Positions 1 through 11,025 of a DNA stretch of 64,000 bases are shown here, in pieces. Source of the DNA: Hermatobates lingyangjiaoensis (Eukaryota > Arthropoda > Insecta > Hemiptera > Hermatobatidae); the NCBI GenBank assembly GCA_026182355.1, contig JAPFBL010000310.1, positions 167,501-231,500 on the forward strand. The letters run 5' to 3'. The translations under genes and the position numbers were made by a program. Within the stretch, counting starts at the first letter, position 1; every line of letters starts with the position of its first letter. The notes beneath the pieces were generated by a model. The model had not been told where the DNA came from, ran no database searches, and was given only the letters and a program-made list of their open reading frames with translations.

Positions 1-2352
1 CATCTTTACACCAGGATCTCATCAATAACAGACCGACCTCCAACCATTAACCACCCACCAAAAAACAAAACCTATAATAAAGAGACTGTGCTGTGCAGCG
101 TGGCGGATGTTGACTGCCAGTACTCTTATTTACAAAAGGGGCTGTGAGCCCTTTTCACTTCCTGGCATGAAGACAACCGCTCTATTTTTTAGTTTCCAAT
201 CTCCACAAGACCACAACTACAGAACTTTGGCACTAATTAGGACTACACTGAGGGTACCTCCAAGTGAGGAAGCTGACACCACAGAACAACAGTTTGGTTT
301 TTACGAGGGACTGTGAGGCTACCAATATCTGTCATGCCGGTGGAAGAGATGACTTCATGGAAGAGATGTACTGAGTGAATGGCTTTTATTAGAGCTGGAA
401 ACTTTAAGAAATCGAAGAGGAAAAGAAAAAACAATTTGTTCGAAATAGCCAATCATGTTCCAGATCCGGAACACTCATGCAGAACTCAATATACATATAT
501 ATAAGCTGGCAACACAGGTAAATTATTTTGATATATTACAAATAACTGGATGTGATTCATCTCGAATGCAAGGCGACTGAAGATTCTATAAAGTACTGGC
601 AGTACTACCTTATAGGGCGTAATTTTACTGTACTGGCAGTACTACCTTATAGGGCGTAATTTTACTGTTTGTAGCGTTCATAAATCTTACGTTAAAAACC
701 CACAATAGATAAGAATGCAACTTTAAAGCCACAACTATTACAATAACAGTGTTTTGACAAAGCACGACGCAAATACAAATAGGCTTAAGGCATGGATCAT
801 CTCAATAATGGAAAAAATACCGTAACCTTGATGGTTTTTAAAATCCAGTTATAATTTAAGAACAGATACTTCTATTAAAAAAGAAAAAGAATCGGATAAC
901 CGAAAACGAAAGAGAGAAAAAGGAAGACAGTTAATGATTGAAAAAGCTATCGTCCTTGAAGGATATGTCGCGATTGAAGCGTTATAAGCAAGGACGTTAA
1001 GTGGTTGGGCGACAGTGGACCGTTAGGGGATTAAATATGCTGCAGTGGAGGTCACAACACTGGGGAGCAGTAACCCTTCAATAACTTTAAACCAGTAATC
1101 CTCTAAGACAGTAGTGTCACACTTATCTTCAATCAAACTGCAGACTAATACTGATACTAAATTACTCTTTCTCTATATTTCTTCATCTAGATTCAACTTT
1201 ATTTGTCCGTTTCGGATCATATTCTCGTCGAAAAAGTATGTGTATAAATATATATATAAAGAGTATATATATAATGTAAGATAAAGGCATTATCTAAGTT
1301 TCAAGGGTCAAGGGTCAGCTAGCCATGCACAGCAAGGTGCATGCCAAATTAGTGGACAGGCATCTAGGCCTTTTACCACTTCATTCTCTAAATTAGTTAA
1401 CGTGGCGGGATACAAGCTAAACTGGCGCTTTTACTTGTCCCTTGTATTAAAAAGTAAAATTTCCTTGGCTAGTGTGAACCTTTGACCTGACCAGAACAGG
1501 CTTATGCAATATAGAGACTTAAGAATCAAAATACATACATGAAAGTATTAATAATAATAATAATAATAATTAATCACATGAAGCCCATTCCACGGTATAC
1601 TCATCATCAAGCACACAGCACGAAAGCAGAGTTAGGAATTGCAAGAATTGCATTTGATATCTAAGTTTCTTTATATATATATTCAGGCCTGAAGATAACC
1701 AGAGAATGAAACATGTCACAGATACCACCACCAGGTCAACAATGCAGAAGTTTTCTCCTTCAACCAGTCATCCATCAATAGCGGTAACAACAATCGACTG
1801 AAGAGGAAACATAACCAAACCAATAACTCGAAAGGGTCTCTGTGTGAAGAAGTTGGAGTCGAGTGTCAGCATCTTTTAATCAAGTGGGACTGTGCAACCT
1901 CTACCCCCGTTGACATGAAGGCTGCTTTTCATAGAAGACAAATAAGAGTATCAATTAAAATAAATTCAATTCCAGCAGTAGAAAATAGACAAAACCAACA
2001 CCCAACCACCACAAAAATCAAAAATAGAAAGGGAACAGCAGTTCACTACAAAGTGAGGCTCGTGTTTTCAGCCAATAATCTTATTTCACAGAGGGCTGTG
2101 CAACCTCTATACCCATTGGCGGAATAACGAAAGCTACCCTAAGCAGCGGGTAACTGGGACCGCACCCATGGACCTACAAAATTCTACTCTCCTATTGGTT
2201 CACATTTCAATGAATCATATAGGAATATATATCTATCAATGAATCATATATATATCTTGTCCCGTCAGAGGTGAAAAATTGGAAAAATAAAATTCGAAAA
2301 GGTGTTAAACTGGAAATAGGCGTTTCAATAGAAAATTATACATATATATATA
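1..2352. other. unassigned AT-rich DNA
   Basis: I recognise no gene here. Open frames are all about 70 codons or shorter, start in unremarkable context and have no familiar motif. Local details are a 37-bp tandem duplication (listed separately), a short (AAT)n run near 1546-1570, and a decayed hammerhead-like string near 1687-1716 (a CTGAAGA box, then GAAA followed by the palindrome ACATGT) that has lost its stem II. The segment around 1890-2130 contains two similar short phrases about a tract of pyrimidines after 'gtgcaacctcta', which may be a decayed repeat. Confidence 0.5.
593..666 (+). repeat. 37-bp tandem duplication
   Basis: Two adjacent copies of a 37-bp unit beginning gtactggcagtactacctta are identical by eye. 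Each unit holds the small palindrome GTACTGGCAGTAC. This looks like a recent local duplication; no function is implied. Confidence 0.85.
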
Positions 2353-2522
2353 TCAATGATCAAACCACAATAAGAAATGGGAAAACAAGACTAAGATCTT
2401 TCAACCGTAACAAGCGGTCTTCGTCAGAGTCAAAAACCCAACTGAGTCACAGTCAAACCATTTTTTCCCATTTCATATTGTGGTTTGATCATTGATTGTT
2501 ATTTCACGTGTTTATGAGAAAT

Positions 2523-2526
<4 letters not shown>
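2353..2526 (-). mobile_element. R1 fold-back repeat, copy 1
   Basis: R1 is the name used here for a roughly 170-210 bp repeat found about 14 times in the window. Its two ends are inverted copies: the left reads from a conserved caatgatcaaaccaca block to gaaatgggaaaa, the right runs back through ttttcccatttc, tgtggtttgatcattg and ttatttcacgtg. The left end of this copy abuts a short TATATA run and the right end runs into a (TA)n tract. The centre holds a hammerhead core on the minus strand (listed next). The known combination of short inverted repeats resembles a MITE, but the ribozyme core and the (TA)n neighbourhood resemble PLE flanking repeats. I infer a non-autonomous element moved by PLE enzymes. 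Confidence 0.7.
2389..2431 (-). ncRNA. hammerhead-like ribozyme core in R1
   Basis: Read on the minus strand: stem I strand GACU, core CUGACGA, one unpaired A, stem II GACCG paired with CGGUU (one G-U) around a 7-base loop, core GAAA, stem III AGAUCU (a palindrome sharing the last A of GAAA), cleavage position U, then stem I strand AGUC, which pairs fully with GACU. All core bases expected for a type I hammerhead (C3, U4, G5, A6, G8, A9, G12, A13, A14) are present. Stem III can form only two pairs within one molecule but six between two molecules. Activity is not shown. Confidence 0.65.

Positions 2527-2554
<28 letters not shown>
2526..2554. repeat. (TA)n microsatellite
   Basis: An uninterrupted TA run lies directly between R1 copy 1 and copy 2. 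Such runs bound most R1 and PLE pieces in this window. Confidence 0.95.
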
Positions 2555-2558
<4 letters not shown>

Positions 2559-2719
2559 AAACCACAGTATGAAATGGGGAAAAAAGACTAAGAACTTTCA
2601 GCCGTAAGAAGCGTGCTTCGCCAGAGTCAAAAACCCAACTGAGTCACAGTCAAACCATTTTTTCCCATTTCATATTGTGGTTTGATCATTGATTTTTATT
2701 TCACGTTTTTTTGTGAAAT

Positions 2720-2724
<5 letters not shown>
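2555..2724 (-). mobile_element. R1 fold-back repeat, copy 2
   Basis: This copy has the same arrangement as copy 1 and lies between two (TA)n tracts. Its minus-strand ribozyme segment at 2586-2628 is damaged: the core reads CUGGCGA (A6 to G) and stem II no longer pairs fully, so it should not cleave. The right terminal repeat is well conserved apart from an expanded T-run in the ttatttcacg block. Confidence 0.65.

Positions 2725-2752
<28 letters not shown>
2723..2752. repeat. (TA)n microsatellite
   Basis: A TA run of about 15 units flanks the right end of R1 copy 2. The small ORFs rich in Ile-Tyr across it are artefacts. Confidence 0.95.
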
Positions 2753-2754
<2 letters not shown>

Positions 2755-2755
<1 letters not shown>

Positions 2756-4439
2756 TGAAAGGCCTCAGAGCATTTATTTCTATTATTTCCCTTTTTCCTT
2801 GGGCTTTAAACTTCATGGTTATAGCAGCTGTTTGTTTATTGTTATTTTTCCGCATTCTGTTTGTGAGCCACTTGATTTCTTTATTCTTCTATGTTTTATT
2901 TCTCCTGAAGAGGCTGTATTGGCCATGTTATTGAGAATGATGACAATACTTGTCTCTTTTATGTGTTTCTGGCTTTTAAGGTAAACGAGGACAACCAGTA
3001 AAATTTCATAAAAACAGCATTTATAATAAACTGACACAATTCACTTTTATGAATTAAACTCTAGTTGTTCTCAAAGATGACCACAAATTTAATAGAAGAG
3101 TTAAAACGTTCAATACTTGAGATATTTGACAACAGCACTTTGAAATATTTTCGATAAAATCTACAATCCAACTGTGAGTTGCGAATGCCAAAGTTACTGT
3201 TCGATGAGCAGAGACAAGGTGTCTGCTGAGGTTGGTTTCACTCGACAAAGCTTCAGATTATTACTATCAACATTAATTTACTTTTCACACCTAAAGCCAT
3301 AGAGGAGAAATAAATTAACTCAACTATTATTTAAAGTGACAGATATCAATTCCATTCTGCCAGCCCCTTGAGTATAGACGGACAGTGGCTGGTAATTGCT
3401 TTGGCTCCTTAATCGATTCCATTTACACTATCAAATCTAGTCCATTACCTCCTCCCGTCTGCATCTGACACTACTAAAATTTTTCCATATAAATAATATT
3501 CCGTGATTTTTCTCCTACTAACTACTTTAAAAAAAAAGTTTTTGTTATATCATTGTCAGAATGTAGTTTTCCAACAGACAAACTAATACCCACCCCAGTA
3601 ACTTAATTCAGTCATTAGGATGCAATTAACATAGTACAACTATTATTGGAAAATTTTAAAAGTATTGGAATGAAATTTCCTTGCTTATTTCAATTCCGTT
3701 TTAAAATCAATTCAAAAAACCAAAGAATGTTCATTATAAATGAGATTTTATATAAAAAGTAACTTTAAACTAATTGCCCGATATCTTTTGATAGCGACTC
3801 TAGTATCAAATAGCGTCTAGAGCCCTATATAACAAACCGTGAGCATCCATAAAGTAATAGCTACTGGAAAAATCTAATTCTTTATTTTGTGGTATTTACT
3901 AATGATTAAAAATAGGGAAAGAAATATTAATTCTTCACATTGTGAGACGTTGTGGAAAATCTTTTGTGTGGAATTGTAGTCATTCTAATGACTACTAGAA
4001 ACATTTTACTGGGCAGTATGGACATCATCTACCACGAAACTGACCACAACAGACTGCTAAGTACAGGTGTCCTAACACTTCTTACTTACCAACTTTTTGT
4101 CAACAATCAAACAAATGTGCATGTTAGGACGCTTAAATTATACGGAGGTCATACAAAGAACCGCAACCCTGCATGCAAGAAACTAATCCCTATAAAACCT
4201 TCAACACATTACCCAATGCAAACGTCCCGAATATACATTCCGATTGACTTTGGTTACATTCACTGTTTACTAAGGAGGAATGCAAACAAAAAACCAATGT
4301 TAACAAACTAGATATATTAATTTAGTTTTCAGACTTGTGTTTTTACCTTATTTAGATTATTTTACGTATTACTATAATATAATTAGCATCAAAATAGTTA
4401 ATGTAGAACGAAACATGTTTGTCAATCAGTTTAAGATTA
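2755..4439. other. unassigned AT-rich DNA, one 119-codon ORF
   Basis: I see no recognisable element. The longest open frame is 3952-4311 on the plus strand (119 codons). Its product is not low-complexity but matches no family I know. It has no signal peptide, domain motif or visible promoter, and lies next to hAT miniature elements. I regard it as probably fortuitous. Confidence 0.4.
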
Positions 4440-4891
4440 GTCTAGTTCAATGGTTTCTAACTTGATGTTACTACGCCTCCCTTAAATATATTTAATCATT
4501 TGGTGCCCTCTCCCCCTGAAAATTTCATAAAATAAAAACACAAATATTTTTCTCTTATAAAATTTATTCATAGAAACTAATGGAAAACGATATTTAAGGA
4601 GATACGGATTTATACGGAGATGGATGTGATATTATTACAAAGTTTATCAAATATTGGTGTTTCTAACGATATAGCTACTCGTAGCTCTTTTTCTACAACT
4701 AAACTAGTTCGATATTTGGATTTCATTGCAGCTAAGGCAGAAAATCTTTTTTTACATAGAAAACTTTAACAGTAATTGTTCACTATACTAATGTTCACTG
4801 TGTTCACTATAAAATTGTTTACTGTGACTAATTTTCGCGGCTCCCTTTAGACTAGTCCGCGCCTCCCAGTTTGGAAAACACTGGTCTAGTG
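4440..4891. mobile_element. hAT-type MITE with 8-bp target duplication
   Basis: A 436-bp element at 4448-4883 starts CAATGGTTTCTAAC and ends GTTTGGAAAACACTG, so the ends are imperfect inverted repeats of the CAGTGTTTTCCAAAC type known from hAT elements. It is flanked by GTCTAGTT (4440-4447) and GTCTAGTG (4884-4891), an 8-bp duplication with one mismatch, as expected for hAT integration. Subterminal 'cgcctccc' blocks occur near both ends. It has no transposase, so it is non-autonomous. Confidence 0.8.
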
Positions 4892-5359
4892 TGCATGAAC
4901 ATGAAATAACAGGATAGATCTTTACTAAACTGACCTAACTCAATCCATGCAAATGTAATGAGTCAATGAAAACGTTAGAACAATTGCTACGAAAACATGT
5001 ACATTTGTAAAATATGTAAATACAAAAATATGTAAAATAAAACATGCCTAAATAATAGTCAGATCGATAAGTATATGGATACAGATGGAAGGCATAGATA
5101 AAGTGATATTACTTGCATTCATATTTCCGTTCAGCCATCATACAAGTAAAGGTGGTCAGTCCAGCCGTAAGTCAAACAGTATTCATAATATCTACACATT
5201 TCTGTTTGCAAATATATTACATCCTATAGTTGTTTAAAAAAGTCTACATTTTTAGCTATTACTTAAGGATTATTTTTCATACCATTGCCAATGCTTAATG
5301 TTTTCTAAGACTATTTAAATGGAACAATAAATCGAATTGCCCTTCAACAATTGAGTTAG

Positions 5360-5469
5360 TTATAACTACATATACTCATAAGTAGAAGTGGTCCAAATTG
5401 TACTCATATTTAGGATCAATCACTCGTCAGTTTTTGGAACTATCTGATTCCAGAATTTCCTGATATTGC
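5360..5469 (+). repeat. inverted duplicate, left arm
   Basis: About 110 bp here is the near-perfect reverse complement of 6650-6758. The right arm lies inside a hAT miniature element but this arm lies outside any element I recognise, so it may be a relic of another copy of the same element family. The DNA from 4892 to 6210 is otherwise unassigned. Confidence 0.75.
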
Positions 5470-6210
5470 TAACTTGATTACTAACTAACTTGATAGTTAG
5501 TTAGTTGCCCTTCTGCTGGATTGGTTTAGCGGATCTTAACTTTTTGATCAAACCTTGCTGCAAGTTTAACGTACTGCAGAAAAATATTTGTCCAAAACAA
5601 ATTTTAATTAAAAACACGTTTCCAACATCATAGGGATTCCTACACCACTAGGTAAATACGAATTAATCATGTTTGACTGTGATATATTTTTTTTTGTACA
5701 TCAAAGGAAGACATATAATTTAAATCAAAAGCAATCGCACGTAAACATGAATTTAATTATAAAAAAAAATCTGAATAATATAATTCATGAAGAAATGAAT
5801 TATTTGAAATGTAAAAATTAAGTAAAATATGTTTTGATATTAGCTTTCTGATTTAAGATTAGTGAACAAAGACGACTTAGAAAGCACGTTTGGGTCTTAT
5901 CAAAAGAACTAACCGTAACACTTTTCTATTAATCCAAACCTTTCACAAAGTCTTTAAGTCGTAGATTTGGAAGTACAAGTGCAATTTTTTTGAACAGAAT
6001 AACATGCAAGAAGGGAGGAGAGAGGGTTGCAGGTTAGCCTGCCTGGGCGACTTAACAATGTTATACTCTTACTGGTAAGCACTTACCACCTGTTAGTTGA
6101 TATATAAACAGTGCATTCTATCTTTGTTTTCACATTCTTCAGGATAGACGCGGTTTTGAGGGGTACATATTGTTAGATTGTTGGTGTTTATGCTAGATTC
6201 TACACTGTGC

Positions 6211-6923
6211 ACCTAAGCTAGAGTTTTTCAAACTTTTTTCGACACGGAACCCTTTTTAGTTCCCGGGGACCCCAGATTCTAATGATTTCATACAATCATA
6301 ATATAAATATTTTCATATAGTTTTATAAATAGTATGTATGTTTAAAACCAATTATAAAAGTAATACTACTGCAATGTGTATTTTTCGAAAAAAAAAATTC
6401 CAAATTAAAAGATTTTAATTTTCATATTTTCCAGAAGTGCATAACACATAAAACAGAATTACTAGCAATTTTTAACACAGAGTTTGTTTTGTAATCATTT
6501 TTGGCTTTATAGTTGAGAGTTTGATTCTCAAGTCAGCACCAGCACTAAGTCTACTTCGGTATTTGATTTCTAAGGCAGTTTAAAGGGAAAATCCAGTTTC
6601 ACATAAGTAGGTAGTGGGAAATTACAGTAATATGTGAACTGCTACTTTTGCAATATCAGGAAATTCTGGAATCAGATAGTTCCAAAAACTGACGAGTGAT
6701 TGATCCTAAATATGAATACCATTTGGACCACTTCTACTTATGAGTATATGTAGTTATAAACATTATTCAGTTCCATGATTCGCAAGAAGTATAAAATAAA
6801 TCCATACCCACAAAAAATTTTTTCTTAGAAAAATGTTTTTACTAAATGTTTTTCACAGAACCCCAGACAGTCCGTTAAGGAACTGGTTCCACAGAACCCA
6901 CTTTGGGAACCTCTGATCTAAGC
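6211..6923. mobile_element. hAT-type MITE with 8-bp target duplication
   Basis: A 697-bp element at 6219-6915 begins TAGAGTTTTTCAAAC and ends TTTGGGAACCTCTG; the reverse complement of the right end, CAGAGGTTCCCAAA, is a typical hAT terminus. Flanking ACCTAAGC (6211-6218) and ATCTAAGC (6916-6923) form an 8-bp target duplication with one mismatch. Subterminal 'cggaaccc' and 'ggttccacagaaccc' blocks repeat the end sequences. No transposase coding is present. The stretch 6650-6758 is the inverted partner of 5360-5469. Confidence 0.8.
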
Positions 6924-8686
6924 AATACGCTGCCAGAGGCTGTGATGAACAGTCAACGGAACAACACCACACCTATCTCCACTGATAGAAGTCAATTCTG
7001 AAGGGCTCAGACTATGACTACTGAAGGGTTAAGAGGATATATATCTCAATTCTTGTGAAGAATCTAATAAAGAATCAAACAGATCATTCTCTTTTTTATA
7101 TTGGATTAATTTGTTTGTTGTATTCAATAAACTAAGTTTTATTATGTTTGTTTCATCAATTAATCATCAATAATATATAAACATTATATTATTGTTCTTG
7201 TGTTGTTATTATTATTATAGTTATATCAATAAATTATCAATTATATTGATATATTATGTCAATGTAATGTAAATCTGTGTACTACTGTACACATGTACAC
7301 TACTGTACACATGTTACTGTTTGTAAGGCATGCAGAACAATCAAATTTTAAACAAAAAAAATCAATGAAATTTATTTAACAAATTTAATTATTATTCAAA
7401 ACTTTTGTGATTAATTCATCATACCGTATCTCTAAAAAGATGTTTAAATCTTATTCTCATCTAATATTTATTGTAAGTTGTACTATTAATTGTAATTTAA
7501 TAACGTAATATGTAATGTAAATGTATTTACTTTTACTTAATTGAATGAAAATGTGTTAGCTGTATATGAAGGAAATCTAAACTTCAATTCAGGGCAATCA
7601 TTAAAAACATTATTAATTCATTCTCTAAATATTTTCAATTATTATTTTCTAAATTATGTTAAAAAAACTTTTACTTACTATTTGATGCGGTTTTTTAATA
7701 AAGTAGCCATTCAAAACAATAAAACAATGAATAATTTAAACTGATGTAAAAGCACTAATGCACGCGTAGAGCTAACTTAATTGAGAAAATGGCGCCACCT
7801 CAGCATGACTCGCTTGATTCAATTCAATGCCTTCTCAATTATTTTATTTATAACGTTATTTTGTTTTGTTTTTAATTCGTGAATTATTTAATCTTGAAGA
7901 GAGTTTTATTAACTTTTCTTAAAAAAAAAAGAAATTACTTATCTTTTTTTTATGAACTGCTCAATTATCAATTTATGTAAATGTGAGTATTCATGTGAGG
8001 TCAGATGTTAGTTAACAGGTAGCACGATTGGACATTAATATTGTAACTTGGAATTTGGGTCATGCCCCTAAATTCTTCATGTAGGTTACAGGAAATCATG
8101 AATACAATAATCTTTCTACAGCAGATTTTTACCATGTTACAAGGCAGCATGAATCTGCCTTTATTGAAAATCTCATTGCCCCTATAATGGGAATTAATAA
8201 TTAAATTTATGAGGCACCAATCTAGTAAAGCTATTTTCGATCATCTAAATATTATAATAACAATATAGTTTTTTTTTTAAAATAATGATAGAATTTTTGT
8301 AAAGATAGAATTGAAAATGTTTAGTTATCGTTGTTGTTTCGAGTATTCGCTTTGAAAATTATATGTAAATGTAAGGAAATAAGTTATGAAAATGAAGCCT
8401 TAGTAGACTCAGTCTCCATTTATAGAATGTTTAATTGCTAGTATGCATATCAAGTTGTATTCATATTCCAGATATAATTTTCTGAAGAATTAAAATTTTA
8501 ATTCGAAAAATTTCCATTTGTGATGCATTTACTGTCACCATTGTCCTCCACAGCTACTGTGAATTCATTTCAACATGATATCACATTAAAAATGAATTTT
8601 AATGTGGATGTTCATTAACATTAATGTTTTGATAGTATCATTCATCAAACTATAGAATCAACTATAGTATTATAAATATTAAACAT
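6924..8686. other. unassigned, very AT-rich DNA
   Basis: I recognise no gene or element. There is a small tandem of about 18 bp containing ctactgtacacatg at 7277-7318 and several homopolymer runs. A 67-codon ORF at 7541-7744 is Asn/Phe/Leu-rich as expected by chance in such DNA. Confidence 0.4.
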
Positions 8687-8725
8687 ATAATATACCGTCT
8701 TACCTCGTACATTACTGCTGTAGCT

Positions 8726-8760
8726 GTCGGACCGGTTTCGGGTGTCACCCATCTTCAACA
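8726..8760 (-). ncRNA. hammerhead-like core with C3 to U change
   Basis: Minus strand: UUGAAGA in place of CUGAAGA, one unpaired U, stem II GGGU/ACCC with a GAC loop, GAAA, palindromic stem III ACCGGU, then C as the cleavage base. The GUC cleavage triplet and stem II are good, but loss of the essential C3 predicts an inactive ribozyme unless the base is restored by editing or the register differs. Confidence 0.5.
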
Positions 8761-9045
8761 AGAACTGATCTAAGGAGTCCTACCCATCTGATTATATAAC
8801 CTACCTACTATCCCAATGCTGCCTAGATTTTATTATTTAATTATTTTAACTCTATTTTATTTTTATTTTATTATTATTTTAGTTATTATTATTTAGTGTA
8901 ATTCTTTTTCTATTATTTTCGTCTTTGTCAAGTCTGTCAAGTCGTCGCTTCATTTTCTTTAAGGGTTTAAATAACATATCGCTTTGATGATAGGATAGTA
9001 CTTAGGTTATATAATCAGAAAGGTAGTATTCATTAGATAATTTCT

Positions 9046-9080
9046 TGTTGAAGATGGGTGACACTCGAAACCGGTCCGAG
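9046..9080 (+). ncRNA. hammerhead-like core, partner arm
   Basis: Plus-strand version of the preceding motif with the same U at position 3, a stem II now containing one mismatch-prone base (GGGUG...ACUC), GAAA and stem III ACCGGU followed by C. That both arms share the U3 change suggests it was fixed before the arms were copied. Confidence 0.5.
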
Positions 9081-9120
9081 AGCTACAGCAGCAGTATGCG
9101 AGGTAAGACGGTATATTATA

Positions 9121-10220
9121 TGTTTAATATTAATAAAAATAACCTCTGTGGTAATGACGAAATGCATGAATATAGTATTATGGTTAATATTATTAACTAT
9201 ATTAACGTATTTAAAAGCAGAATTCAATATACTTCAAAAAATACGTAACATGTTATTTATTCGACTGCAGAGCCATTCAGTTAAGCAATACATATGCATT
9301 TTCAATGCAAGGACTGGATATAGTAACTTAGATCCCTATAAAAATTCACTTCAATCTGTTTCCACACCAGTCGTCAGAGAAGAGGTGATTTTTTTTCTCA
9401 TTATGCGAAATGAACCTTAAGCTGACTACCACATCCTTAATGACGCAAGTATGCAAATATATGCTAGTGAGTTTCTGTTGCTTTTTTTATTGTGCTTTCT
9501 CTTTCATTCTCTTTATATTTCTGTCATTCGATGTATAATCGAACATGTTACAATAAATACGATCCAGAACCATGAGAGTCCGTCTCTGTTTTTCTTTTTG
9601 TTTCTCAGAGATAAGTTTGATAAAATATACATGTAGGTATAAAGTAAACGACCATAAGATTAGTTCATTCACGTTGTTGTCTTAACAAGACTTAAAGGCT
9701 GGTCTTCAGACCGTCTTGCTTTGTTTTCATAAGAGGTCATTTGGTCTCTACATTTTTTATGAATTGATTAACAACACCGGCTTCTTTACCTCAAGATCAA
9801 TATGATTTAAACATAACTCAACACCTTTGTAAGAGTTATGGTTTGTTGTCTGGTTCACTCTATTGTTGTTGGCGAATTTAAATGTTATCCATTGCTTCTT
9901 CTGTCTAGTGAGTTTTGCCTTCTCACCATAGAGGGCTCATAATCACAGTCTCTGCTCTCTTCACTAAGCTGCTAGTAGACCTGAGTCGAATACGATCTAT
10001 GCCATGGTCCTCTTCACAGAATATCATGTAGGCAATCATTTCTGATTAGTATTCTGATTTTAAAGAGAACAATGATACGGTCCGAAGATTTTAGACTCTC
10101 TCAGTTTTGACTCTCTCAGCACGTCTCTCAGTTTTGAATTTACTACTGTAGTTTAAACGTAGAAATATATATATAAACCAAACTCAAAAGAATAAGACTT
10201 AGAAAACATTATACAAATAT
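9121..10220. other. unassigned DNA
   Basis: No recognisable gene or mobile element. A 120-codon open frame at 9058-9420 starts inside the hammerhead repeat arm and runs through AT-rich DNA; it shows no family resemblance and is probably fortuitous. Confidence 0.4.
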
Positions 10221-10221
10221 A

Positions 10222-10252
10222 CTTGGATATTTCGAAGAATTGTGATCATCAG
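10222..10252 (-). ncRNA. decayed hammerhead-like motif
   Basis: On the minus strand a CTGATGA box is followed about 12 bases later by GAAA, then TATC (stem III AUAU-type palindrome and C). The intervening stem II does not pair, so this is probably a degenerate relative of the family at 24.2, 36.5 and 50.0 kb. Confidence 0.35.
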
Positions 10253-10269
10253 AAGAGGATATATATATA

Positions 10270-10443
10270 AAAGGATTTCACATAAACACGTGAAATAATA
10301 ATCGATGATCAAACCACTATAAGAAATGATGAATAAGAATGACGAAGGCCGCTTGTTACGTTTGAAAGATCTTAGTCTTGTTTTCCCATTTCTTATTGTG
10401 GTTGATCATTGATTGTTTTTCCACGTGCTTATGTGAAATCTTT
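10270..10443 (+). mobile_element. R1 fold-back repeat, copy 3
   Basis: Both terminal inverted repeats are present (gatttcacataaacacg at left, ccacgtgcttatgtgaaatc at right). The ribozyme segment is on the plus strand at 10338-10377, the opposite orientation to copies 1 and 2, and its 5' core is damaged: AAUGACGA replaces CUCUGACGA. GAAA and the AGAUCU palindrome remain. Confidence 0.65.
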
Positions 10444-10460
10444 ACACATACATATACAAT

Positions 10461-10600
10461 AAAAAGATTTCACATAAACACGTGAAATGATAATCAATGA
10501 TGAAAACACAATAAGAAATGGGAAAACAAGACTAAGATCTTTCAACCGTAAAAAGCGGCCTTCGTCAGATTCAAAAAACCAACTTGTTACGGTTGAAAGA
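10461..10600 (-). mobile_element. R1 fold-back repeat, copy 4, truncated
   Basis: The left terminal repeat is full; the right one is missing. The minus-strand hammerhead core at 10530-10572 is intact: CUGACGA, unpaired A, stem II GGCCG/CGGUU, GAAA, AGAUCU. After it, plus-strand 10576-10596 repeats the 3' half of a second core (acttgttacggttgaaaga), so the element appears to have been a double copy like those at 21.2 and 38.5 kb, cut off within the second ribozyme. Confidence 0.65.
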
Positions 10601-10936
10601 ACATACATACACATATAAATACTTTTACGAGGAAAGTATATACTTTATATATGTACTATATAAATATAAACAATTCGGATTAATCTAAAACATTTCAATA
10701 TGGATACATATTGGATTGAATCATAGATAAATTAAAAGCATGCACGTATGGTTTTTAATTTTGCTTTCAACCGTCATCAGGAGAGGTAAAAGAGGGAATC
10801 AAACGCACGTCTCTTAAATAGTCCCTGGAACAGTGCACTTTTAGACATAAAAACTTCTGGTTTGTGTGTTTTTTATTTTTTTATGTTTCTTTATATACAT
10901 GCGAGTTCAAAATAGAAAGAAACACACTTACAAACT

Positions 10937-11025
10937 CGGTTTCTCTAATGTATAAAACATAGGGATAACTTGAAATGACTTATTTCTAAGCAATGTACGG
11001 AAAAAAAACCTTCTTTTTCTTTATA
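10937..11025 (-). mobile_element. Helitron fragment
   Basis: This piece matches, with divergence, the 5' subterminal part of the Helitrons at 27.7 kb and 61.0 kb: the order 'cggtttctc', 'aatgtat', 'aacttgaaatga' and 'ctaagcaatgtac' is shared on the same relative strand. No other Helitron part is adjacent. Confidence 0.55.

Larger units (their letters stand above)
8687..9120. mobile_element. inverted pair of PLE-type flanking repeats
   Basis: Two arms of about 130 bp (8687-8815 and 8993-9120) are inverted copies of each other with scattered mismatches, separated by about 180 bp of AT-rich spacer. Each arm carries a hammerhead-like segment (minus 8726-8760, plus 9046-9080). Head-to-head copies are a known habit of PLEs. 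No coding is visible in the spacer. Confidence 0.6.

Noticed and set aside
1687..1716. CTGAAGA ... GAAACATGTC on the plus strand
   Set aside because: It has the ACATGT palindrome of the 35.9-kb family, but the 11 bases between the boxes do not pair. Kept only as a possible fossil.
3952..4311. 119-codon plus-strand ORF
   Set aside because: Ordinary composition for this DNA, no recognised domain, no context; a chance frame of this length is expected in 64 kb.
10760..10795. Hammerhead-like string on the minus strand (CTGATGA then GGTT GAAA)
   Set aside because: Only about five bases lie between the two boxes, too few for stem II, and the following AGCA is not a palindrome. It is probably a deletion relic.
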